Assembly (NCBI GenBank): GCA_001314865.1
Contig: LJZR01000003.1
Coordinates: 78,463-142,462, forward strand
DNA length: 64,000 nucleotides
From: Phormidesmis priestleyi Ana
GTDB lineage: Bacteria; Cyanobacteriota; Cyanobacteriia; Phormidesmidales; Phormidesmidaceae
Direction of reading: 5' to 3'
Shown: in pieces, positions 23,857 through 30,845 of the stretch
Layout of the letters: every line of letters starts with the position of its first letter
How positions within the stretch are numbered: position 1 is the first letter of the stretch
Notes under the pieces: generated by a model
Told to the model about the DNA's origin: nothing
What the model saw: the letters and a program-made list of their open reading frames with translations, nothing else
Databases searched by the model: none
Program-made: the position numbers and the translations under genes

Positions 23857-25971
23857 GTGCGCGCTTTTAACCGTTTGAGCATTCAATCTAAGCTGATGAC
23901 GATGCTGCTTGCAGTGAGCATTAGCTCTATTTCAGTCATCGCCTATGAGGGTTATCGGAGTGGCCGCGCGGCAATTCAAGAGAGCGTTGTTAAGCAGTTG
24001 ATTGGGCTAAGAACATCAAAGGCCAATCAAATAGAGAGCTACTTTAATGACTTGAGAAGTGAGATGAAGGTGCTGGGTAAATCTTTAGAGACTGCCACCG
24101 CCATGAGAGATTTTGCCGCTGCCTATGGTGTGGTCTTAGGCGAGTCCAAATCTATTGATGGGGCTCAAGTCGGCAAGCTGCGCACATTTTACAAAGAAGA
24201 GTTTGCACCTAGATTCACTGAGAAAACGGGCGTAGCGATCAACTCAGATGCCTATTTGCCAGCCTCTATTTTGGCGCGCTACTTGCAAGTTGAATATATT
24301 GTTGATAATCCCAATCCGATTGGCGAAAAGAGCAAGCTAGAGACTGTCGAAGATGGATCTAAGTATAGCCAGCTGCATCAGCGGTATCATCCTATCTTTA
24401 AAGAAATTGTTGATGAGTTTGGCTATTACGATCTTTTTTTGATCGATAACGGCGGCAATATTGTTTACTCGGTTGCCAAAGAAGTCGATTTTGCCACAAG
24501 TTTACTGCTAGGGCCTTTTGCTCAGTCTAATTTGGCTCAGGTTTACAAAGATGCGCAAAAGCAAAACAGTGGCTATGTTGCCATCTCTGACTTTGATTTT
24601 TATGCGCCATCCTATGGCAGCCCGTCGGCCTTTATGGCAACGCCGATTTATCAAGGCACCGATTTGATTGGCGTCATGGCTATTCAGCTGCCTGTTGATA
24701 AAATCGCAGGGGTGATGACCAACAATCAAAATTGGGAGCAGGATGGTTTAGGCAAGAGTGGTGAAACCTTTTTGGTTGGCGCTGACGATACGCCCCGGAT
24801 GCGCTCCGATTCACGGCTGCTACTGCAACAGCCTGAAGAATACTTTGCTGCGCTAGAGCAAGGCCAAGTGAGTCCTGATATATTAGAGCGGATTAAGCGG
24901 CTGAATACTGCTGTGCTGAATCAACCAGCGCAAAGCGATGCGATCAAAAAGGCGATCGCTGGTCAAACCGGGTGGGAGACTTCAACCAACTATCTGGGCA
25001 ATCCAGTTCTTAGCGCCTACGCGCCTTTAAACATCCGAGGCGTAGACTGGGTAATTGTTTCGGAAATGGACAGAGCTGAAATTTTTCAGCCGATTACCAA
25101 CTTTGCACAACGAGTATTAATCGCTGCTTCTGGACTGGTGTTTCTCATTACGCTAGCCTCGCTATGGCTCGCGAAGTCCTTCTTAAAGCCGGTGAACTTA
25201 TTAAGTGACGGCTTTAGCCGCTTAGCGCAAGGCCACAAAGATGTTTCGGTAGAGATACTCGCCGAAGACGAACTAGGGGAACTCGGCAAGTCGTTTAACC
25301 ATATGGTGAAAAAGAATCGCAAAACGAGTGAGCTGGTGCTGAAAAAAGGGCAAGAGACCGAAGCGCTGCTGCTCAATATGTTTCCGTCGTCTGTGGCTAA
25401 CCGGCTTAAAAAGGGATCGACCTTAATCGCCGATGAGGCTGAAAGTGTGACGGTGATGTTTGCTAACGTGCTGAACTTTCAACAGCTCACCGAATCTCTT
25501 AAGCCCAAAAAAGCGATTGAGATTTTAAACGAGATTGTTAAAGCACTAGACGAAGCGACCGAGACCCATGGGGTCGAAAAAATTAAAACGACAGGTAGTG
25601 AGTACTTAGCGGTTAGCGGTCTGTCGGTGGCTAGGTTAGACCATACCCAGCGAATTATTGATTTTGCGGTAGAAGCTATTCGCGTTGTCAATCAGGTGAG
25701 TCGCGAATGGGATGTGGATCTCAAAATGAAGGTGGGCGTCCATGATGGCGGCATCATGGCTGGTACGGTGGGCTCACAGCGGCTGATTTATGATATTTGG
25801 GGCGATACCGTGGTAAAAGCGCACTATGTGCAGTCGGCGGCGGCGCCCAATAGCATCTATGTCACTGAGTCTGTCGTTAATAGCTTGGTTGATATTTATG
25901 AGTTTGAACCGGTTGGCGAAGTTATGGCGCGGGGCGGTGAGCCGCTGTCAATTTTTCGCGTCAAAATTTAG
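23857..25971 (+). CDS. Membrane sensor with a degenerate class III adenylate/guanylate cyclase domain
   Basis: A 704-residue protein: one membrane helix (about 12-28), a large extracytoplasmic sensor region (about 40-410, dCache-like), a second helix near 420-440, a HAMP domain (about 440-490), a linker, then a cyclase-homology domain (about 505-704). The domain keeps the fold landmarks VTVMFA, MKVGVHDGGIMAGTVGSQRLIYDIWGDT but lacks the catalytic set: the first metal Asp is Asn537 (FAN instead of FAD), the second is Ser581/Glu582 (GSEY instead of GDAY), and the transition-state Asn and Arg are Val653 and Tyr657. A lone dimer therefore lacks a complete active site. Start GTG 23857 with GAGG upstream. 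It is followed 34 bp later by the MscS-cNMP gene. Confidence 0.85.
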   Translation: MRAFNRLSIQSKLMTMLLAVSISSISVIAYEGYRSGRAAIQESVVKQLIGLRTSKANQIESYFNDLRSEMKVLGKSLETATAMRDFAAAYGVVLGESKSIDGAQVGKLRTFYKEEFAPRFTEKTGVAINSDAYLPASILARYLQVEYIVDNPNPIGEKSKLETVEDGSKYSQLHQRYHPIFKEIVDEFGYYDLFLIDNGGNIVYSVAKEVDFATSLLLGPFAQSNLAQVYKDAQKQNSGYVAISDFDFYAPSYGSPSAFMATPIYQGTDLIGVMAIQLPVDKIAGVMTNNQNWEQDGLGKSGETFLVGADDTPRMRSDSRLLLQQPEEYFAALEQGQVSPDILERIKRLNTAVLNQPAQSDAIKKAIAGQTGWETSTNYLGNPVLSAYAPLNIRGVDWVIVSEMDRAEIFQPITNFAQRVLIAASGLVFLITLASLWLAKSFLKPVNLLSDGFSRLAQGHKDVSVEILAEDELGELGKSFNHMVKKNRKTSELVLKKGQETEALLLNMFPSSVANRLKKGSTLIADEAESVTVMFANVLNFQQLTESLKPKKAIEILNEIVKALDEATETHGVEKIKTTGSEYLAVSGLSVARLDHTQRIIDFAVEAIRVVNQVSREWDVDLKMKVGVHDGGIMAGTVGSQRLIYDIWGDTVVKAHYVQSAAAPNSIYVTESVVNSLVDIYEFEPVGEVMARGGEPLSIFRVKI

Positions 25972-26005
25972 CCGAAGCTCAGGCAGTTGTTAAGGCCAAT
26001 ATCTT

Positions 26006-27484
26006 ATGAGCATATCTTTGTCAGAACAATGGCTGCTGTGGGGCTTGGGTATGATGGTGGGTTTTCCCTTGGTGATGGTGGCTTTGGGAGAGCTGGTGTT
26101 GCAGTTGGACAAGCGCCATCACCCCATGGTGAAGGTGGCACGGGAGGTTCGCAATTGGGTGATGCCGACAGCGGCTTTGTTCTTTTTGCTGACGCGCGTT
26201 TTAAGAATTGATGATTCGCTTGCTGGGATTAAGCTGGTGGAAACGCTGGCCTGGATGTCTTTAATTGCGGCGGCGCTGTCGTTGGTGAATGTGCTGCTGT
26301 TTACCGGTGCTAAAAAAGATTCTTGGCAGGCTGAAATGCCTAAGCTATTCCGCGATTTGGTGCGCACTTTTTTGATTGCGGTGGGGGGTGCTATTGTTCT
26401 TTCTCAAGTATTTGAGCAAGATTTGGGTGGCTTAATTACGGCGCTGGGTGTGGGCTCGGTGGTGATTGGTTTGGCCCTGCAAGATACGCTGGGGAACTTG
26501 TTTTCGGGGGTTGCTTTGTTGTTTGAGCGGCCCTTTCAGGTAGGCGATTGGCTAGAGGTTGATGGTTGTACAGGCAAAGTTGTTGAGGTGAACTGGCGCT
26601 CGGTGCATATTATGACGCGCGAGCTAGAGATGCTGATTGTGCCTAATTCAGTACTTTCTCAGGCGGTAATTCGCAACTACAACCGGCCTGAGGCTCAGCA
26701 TGTGGAGCCGGTAGATATTGGGTTTTCTTACAATGATGCGCCGAATACGGTGAAACGAGTGATGCGTGAAGCTGCGCTTGACACGCCGGGTGTGCTGAGC
26801 CATCCGGCGCCGGTGGTGCAGACGATTTCGTATGATGATTCTTCAATTTCCTATCGGGTGCGGTTGTTTTTGGCTGACTACAGCCAGGTTCCGAAGATTC
26901 GCGATGAGTTTGTCACGCGCATTTGGTACACGGCAAGGCGAAATGGTCTTTCGATTCCGTTCCCTATTCGCGATGTGTTTCATCATCAGGTGCCTAGAGT
27001 AAAGGGCGATGAGACGTTGCAGCGGCTAGCGAACTATATGAAGTCGCTGCCGAGTTTAGCGATGGTGGCTGATGATGTGCTTGAGGAGATGGCGAGTCAG
27101 GTGACGCTGGGTCACTATGGACGAGGGGAGTCGGCAATTTTTCAGGGACAAAGTAATGTGAAGCTGCATTTTGTGCTGGCAGGGAGTGCGATCGCTACCA
27201 CTCAAGACAGCATTGGCCGTGAGCACAAGATTGCTGAAATGACCCGAGGCGATTTTTTTGGCTACTCAGCGCTGCTGGCCAATGAGCCGAGCCCGATGAC
27301 AGTAACGGCCTCAGAAGACTTAGAAGTGCTTGTGCTAGAAATTGACGGTGTTCAAAAAATGCTGAACAAAACGCCCCGATTCTCTCAGCAGCTCGGCAGT
27401 GTCATCGCTGCTCGGCAGCAAAAGCTCAAATCTATTAAACTCGACCCTCAAAGAAACGGCTCCTTACTTTCCACCTCAGACTAG
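26006..27484 (+). CDS. MscS-type mechanosensitive channel with a C-terminal cNMP-binding-like domain
   Basis: A 492-residue inner-membrane protein. Several membrane helices occupy residues about 1-135; the MscS pore-lining and beta-domain region follows (GSVVIGLALQDTLGNLFSGVALLFERPFQVGDWLEV), then a cyclic-nucleotide-binding-like domain at about 345-480. In the phosphate-binding cassette the canonical FGE...PR is FGYSALLANEPSPM (residues 418-431), so the Glu that holds the ribose and the Arg that holds the phosphate are both missing (Tyr420, Ser429). Binding of cAMP or cGMP is doubtful. Probably an osmotic-stress channel in an operon with the upstream degenerate cyclase sensor. Confidence 0.88.
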   Translation: MSISLSEQWLLWGLGMMVGFPLVMVALGELVLQLDKRHHPMVKVAREVRNWVMPTAALFFLLTRVLRIDDSLAGIKLVETLAWMSLIAAALSLVNVLLFTGAKKDSWQAEMPKLFRDLVRTFLIAVGGAIVLSQVFEQDLGGLITALGVGSVVIGLALQDTLGNLFSGVALLFERPFQVGDWLEVDGCTGKVVEVNWRSVHIMTRELEMLIVPNSVLSQAVIRNYNRPEAQHVEPVDIGFSYNDAPNTVKRVMREAALDTPGVLSHPAPVVQTISYDDSSISYRVRLFLADYSQVPKIRDEFVTRIWYTARRNGLSIPFPIRDVFHHQVPRVKGDETLQRLANYMKSLPSLAMVADDVLEEMASQVTLGHYGRGESAIFQGQSNVKLHFVLAGSAIATTQDSIGREHKIAEMTRGDFFGYSALLANEPSPMTVTASEDLEVLVLEIDGVQKMLNKTPRFSQQLGSVIAARQQKLKSIKLDPQRNGSLLSTSD

Positions 27485-27628
27485 GGGCGCAGCGCAGGAT
27501 GTTCACCATCTTTTGATGTGATAAATAGCGATCGCTGTATCAAATTCTGCAACCAGATTTAAGGCCGCAGAAATTTTGAATATCTTAGATGAACGCGACA
27601 ACAGCCCCCATGCTGTAAGGATGTTTTT

Positions 27629-28780
27629 ATGGTGTCTCTTCGAACTGCTGGTATATACGCTAGCTTAATGATTTTAGTCGGCAGTGTCTCTGCGGTTGCC
27701 TCTTCTGAGTCTTCTACAGCGGTATCTTCTACCTCTCTCACGATGCCTGCTGAAGAAATTGCTCAATCTACCCGAACCCCATCGCGTTGGATGACTCGCC
27801 GAGTTCAGCGTGACCTCGCTAACAGACTCAATGTTGCCCCCAGAAGTCTCCAAGTTGTTGAAACGACCGCTCAAACTTGGCCTGATCAGTGTTTTGGTTT
27901 AGCTCGCCCGAATGAGCGCTGTATGGGCGGAGAAATTCAAGGTTGGCAGGTGCAGGTAGCCAGTGGTCAGCAGATGTGGACGTATCGGACTGACCGTACC
28001 GGCCAGCGGCTGCGCCTAGAGCCGCTATTAGGAACCGCTGATTTTGGGCGAGGAGATTTTTCGGCCGAAGTCAGCCAGCAACTGCTCAAAACTGTGGCTC
28101 AGCAGGTTCAACAACCCATGGCTAATCTGACGGTTTTAGAAGTACAGGCCGCTGTTTGGGATGGTTGTTTGGGCATTTTTGAGCCGGATACCTTTTGCAC
28201 TCAAATAGCCATTGCTGGGTTTAGAACAATCGTTAGCGATGGCCAAACGAGCTGGGTGTATCATTTGAGTGAAGATGGGACTCAGATCGCTCAAAACGTG
28301 ACTGCAAGCGGTGCTCAGCGCCCGATAAGCACGCTGTTTGCGCCTATAGAAACCGAGCGAGAATCTGAAGAACTGGCTCCCGACATTATCTTTCAAAGTC
28401 AGCTCAGCGGTGATTTGGCAGGTTCTGTCCAAACAACAGCGCTCACAGCCGATGGTACGCTCTACCGCGAACAGTCTAGCTTGAGAACGGGAGGAGCCCC
28501 TGTGCGAACAGTGATTCGTCAGCTTGCGCCCGCAGAAGTTAATGCCTTTCAGACCGTTTTACAACAGCAGCGGCTTCCTAATCTTAATCGGATGCGCTAC
28601 CTGACGGAGGCGGCTTTTGCTGACTACCCCACTACTCGCTTAGAAATGCCGGGAACGAGAGTTGAATACATTGATTTGGAGGAAGAGAGTCTGCCGGTTA
28701 GTTTGAAAAATGTGATTGCGGCTTGGCAGGCGATCGCATCCACATCCACTGAGGCTATGCTCCCTAATACCTCTGATTAG
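27629..28780 (+). CDS. Secreted protein with duplicated Cys-containing domain, function unknown
   Basis: A 383-residue exported protein: signal peptide (residues 1-24, ending VSAVAS), then two copies of a roughly 70-residue unit, WPDQCFGLARPNERCMGGEIQG... and WDGCLGIFEPDTFCTQIAIAG..., each with a Cys pair and a following (W/F)-x-V-x-x-G-x-x-x-W-x-Y strand (WTYRTDRTGQ, WVYHLSEDGT). A third domain follows (QLSGDLAGSVQ... FQTVLQQQRLPNLN). The unit seems specific to cyanobacterial secreted proteins. ATG 27629 has an AAGGA ribosome-binding site. Role unknown. Confidence 0.65.
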   Translation: MVSLRTAGIYASLMILVGSVSAVASSESSTAVSSTSLTMPAEEIAQSTRTPSRWMTRRVQRDLANRLNVAPRSLQVVETTAQTWPDQCFGLARPNERCMGGEIQGWQVQVASGQQMWTYRTDRTGQRLRLEPLLGTADFGRGDFSAEVSQQLLKTVAQQVQQPMANLTVLEVQAAVWDGCLGIFEPDTFCTQIAIAGFRTIVSDGQTSWVYHLSEDGTQIAQNVTASGAQRPISTLFAPIETERESEELAPDIIFQSQLSGDLAGSVQTTALTADGTLYREQSSLRTGGAPVRTVIRQLAPAEVNAFQTVLQQQRLPNLNRMRYLTEAAFADYPTTRLEMPGTRVEYIDLEEESLPVSLKNVIAAWQAIASTSTEAMLPNTSD

Positions 28781-28804
28781 CTAGCAACCTAGCAACCTAG
28801 CAAC
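28781..28804 (+). repeat. Three 8-bp repeats directly after a stop codon
   Basis: CTAGCAAC repeats three times perfectly, starting at the base after the TAG stop (28778-28780) of the secreted-protein gene; the stop region TTAGCTAG overlaps the unit. Confidence 0.93.
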
Positions 28805-28915
28805 CGCATTATCGACAATAGCGTTGAGCATCACTTGTTTGTTCGAGTCTCTGATGATTGGCCAGTTTTACTGGCTTGTTAATCTACCGTTGTTCAATTC
28901 AGACTGTTTAATTTT

Positions 28916-29416
28916 ATGAAATCTTGTTTGAGCTTGTTAATGGCGATCGCCTTGGCTGGCTGTGCCCTTTCCCCTGTTTCTGACGCTCAAGAATCGCCGT
29001 CAGAGAGCCTCCCTAGCGTACCTTGGCAAACCGCAATTGAGCCTAACGTTTCATTCGAGGTAAAGGCCGAATCAGGCACTTGCCCTGAAATGGTTGATCT
29101 TTGGGAGTTGCTTTGGGGCTTTGAAGGTGGCGCTGATCACACCGTTGTTGTGAATACCCCTGCGATCGCCGCTGCGCCGCCGCAAATTTTGCGCTCAACC
29201 GATCGGGCAGTGACCTACCAAGCACCTTTGAACGATCAATATGCTACCTGCGTAGGCACAGCCCAATCGGACTACTTGAGGATGTATACCTTTCGCTTTG
29301 CGCGTGGCACTGTAGCGTTTGATATAGATTTAAGCGCTGATGACGGGTTCCGAGAGATTCGCTATGCCGATATTTCGGCCAATCGTCCCTATGTTCACTG
29401 GCGAGCGGCTGAATAA
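28916..29416 (+). CDS. Small lipoprotein of unknown function
   Basis: A 166-residue protein with a lipoprotein signal (MKSCLSLLMAIALAGC, Cys16 in the lipobox LAGC). The mature part is a single domain with ESGTCPEMVDLWELLWGFEGGADHTVVV and later YATCVGTAQSDYLRMYTFRFARG. Two Cys (from TCPE and ATCVG) may form a disulfide. No family is recognised. ATG 28916 follows 135 bp after the upstream gene. It is probably anchored to the plasma-membrane outer face or outer membrane. Confidence 0.6.
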   Translation: MKSCLSLLMAIALAGCALSPVSDAQESPSESLPSVPWQTAIEPNVSFEVKAESGTCPEMVDLWELLWGFEGGADHTVVVNTPAIAAAPPQILRSTDRAVTYQAPLNDQYATCVGTAQSDYLRMYTFRFARGTVAFDIDLSADDGFREIRYADISANRPYVHWRAAE

Positions 29417-29441
29417 ATTTGCCCTAGAAAATAGACACTGG

Positions 29442-29789
29442 CTACCAGCCTTTCTCTGACTGATCTTGAACATAGGCAGCGACATCCTCAATTTGAGCAT
29501 CGGTGAGTCGGCCCTGGAAAGAAGGCATCGCCCCTTTGCCGTTGGTAACTTGATAGACGATGGCTGTAGTCGCGTGCTCTGTGCCATAGCCCTCTAGGTA
29601 TTGCTCTAACGCATCTTGCTTAAGCGTTTTGTTAGACATCACAACGTTGCCACCGCCAACATGACAGGCCGCACAGCTTGCCGAAAATACCTGTGCGCCT
29701 TGGCCTAAGTCGGCAGCGATCGCAGGTGGAATCAGCGGCAGCAAAATTCCGATTACAACTGCAAGAATGGTGGAAAATAAGGCTTTCAT
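29442..29789 (-). CDS. petJ: Cytochrome c6 (soluble c-type, lumenal)
   Basis: Carries electrons from cytochrome b6f to photosystem I or cytochrome oxidase in the thylakoid lumen. 115 residues from ATG 29789: signal peptide (MKALFSTILAVVIGILLPLIPPAIA), mature start ADLGQGAQVF, haem site CAACH (residues 39-43), axial Met in GAMPSF, and the C-terminal VAAYVQDQSEKGW. The mature part is about 88 residues, typical. In many cyanobacteria petJ is expressed when copper is scarce, as alternative to plastocyanin. Upstream TTG 29795 is less likely as start. Confidence 0.95.
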   Translation of the reverse strand: MKALFSTILAVVIGILLPLIPPAIAADLGQGAQVFSASCAACHVGGGNVVMSNKTLKQDALEQYLEGYGTEHATTAIVYQVTNGKGAMPSFQGRLTDAQIEDVAAYVQDQSEKGW

Positions 29790-29821
29790 TCGCAAAATAC
29801 TCTCTCAAAACAACAGACACG

Positions 29822-29857
29822 ACAGTTACTGTAAGTTTGATCTTTTGCCACCGTCAA
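29822..29857 (-). promoter_or_regulatory. Putative petJ promoter with palindrome over the -10
   Basis: On the minus strand TTGACG (29857-29852) and TACAGT (29833-29828) are 18 bp apart, a fair sigma-70-like promoter. ACAGTTACTGT (29822-29832), a perfect 11-bp palindrome with an odd centre, overlaps the -10 fully, a typical repressor position. CopY/BlaI-type repressors, which control petJ in other cyanobacteria, bind TACA/TGTA-type palindromes; assignment here is inference. Confidence 0.45.
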
Positions 29858-29904
29858 AAGACAGCTTGTCGTAGGGGTGTTGTCAATAGGGATATTTTGC
29901 TACG

Positions 29905-29968
29905 TCTTTACAAGCGGTCTTCACAAGCGGTCTTTACAAGCGGATCTTTACAAGCGGTCTTCACAGGC
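29905..29968 (-). repeat. Five 13-bp repeats around the moaE stop codon
   Basis: TCTT(T/C)ACAAGCGG repeats at 29905, 29918, 29931, 29945 and, partly, 29958. On the moaE strand they are copies of CCGCTTGTAAAGA, the last codons plus the TAA (29950-29948). The final unit is coding. Confidence 0.93.
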
Positions 29969-30445
29969 ACCGATGCTGACCCAGCTAGTGGAGCCGTCTT
30001 GCCAGTGCTCCTTTTTCCAGATGGGGGCGTTGTGCTTAAGGGTGTCGATAGCATACTGGCAGGCGGCGAATGCTTCACTGCGATGGGGGCTACCGATGGC
30101 AACCAAAACGCTGATTTCACCGACAGATAGTTTGCCGGTTCGATGGTGAATGACGATGCGGGTAATGTCGGGCCACTGCTGACGGATTTGGCTGGCGATT
30201 TGTTTGAATACTGCTAGGGCCATGGGTTCGTAGGCTTGGTATTCAAGGGCGATGACAGGCTGGCCGTCGGTTTGGTTGCGCACCATGCCGCTGAAAAGCG
30301 CGATCGCACCGTTCCGGCCATCGTCGGCTAGTTCATAGGCCGCTGCAAGTGAAAGCGGGGCAAAGGCAAATTTGAAGCTGTCTGTGGGGCGATCGCTCAG
30401 ATGCGTATGCTGCGTATTGAGATCGGAGGTAAGGCCAACGGTCAT
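29948..30445 (-). CDS. moaE: Molybdopterin synthase catalytic subunit MoaE
   Basis: Large subunit of molybdopterin synthase; with MoaD it inserts the dithiolene sulfurs into precursor Z for molybdenum cofactor. 165 residues from ATG 30445 (MTVGLTSDLN). Seen: the GAIALFSGMVRNQTDGQPVIALEYQAYEPMA strand-turn block, IVIHHRTGKLSVGEISVLVAIGSPHR, and the Lys motif PIWKKEHWQDG that contributes the active-site Lys. The TTG 30526 start would add 27 residues. No moaD neighbour is seen. The 3' end overlaps a 13-bp tandem repeat. Confidence 0.9.
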   Translation of the reverse strand: MTVGLTSDLNTQHTHLSDRPTDSFKFAFAPLSLAAAYELADDGRNGAIALFSGMVRNQTDGQPVIALEYQAYEPMALAVFKQIASQIRQQWPDITRIVIHHRTGKLSVGEISVLVAIGSPHRSEAFAACQYAIDTLKHNAPIWKKEHWQDGSTSWVSIGACEDRL

Positions 30446-30845
30446 AGCAAATGCGTGGGGGGAGGGTTTACCTGAAAAGCTCACCAAAACGGTAACAAAC
30501 CCAAAGTAGCTTTTACGACCTCTCAACGCGTTAGTAAATAATTTTTGAAAAAAACATCATATTTATCCAGATCTTCACAGACAGCATTTATTTTGCTCAG
30601 TGAGGACGCTCAATCGCTTGATCTAGCTTGTGAAATAGCTTTTTGAAAAGTTTATATAAACCGCATTTATCCGCAAACAAGGGGCGTTGTGAACATCGGT
30701 ATTAGGTATGAATTCGTAGGAAAGATCAGCATAATTACCAAACTCTTTTAGAATTCTTAAATAGGGTGCTGAAGATAGATGGCCTAATACATTTTCTTTG
30801 ATCGACCGTTTTGTTCGCTTGAGCGTCACAAGGACTGTAAACCCA
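30446..30845. other. 400-bp spacer upstream of the first exopolysaccharide operon
   Basis: AT-rich; holds no convincing gene. A minus-strand ORF of 87 codons (30623-30886) overlaps the Wzc start and has no known motif. A TATATAAA stretch near 30652-30660 is a possible -10 element, but without a clear -35. Confidence 0.5.
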
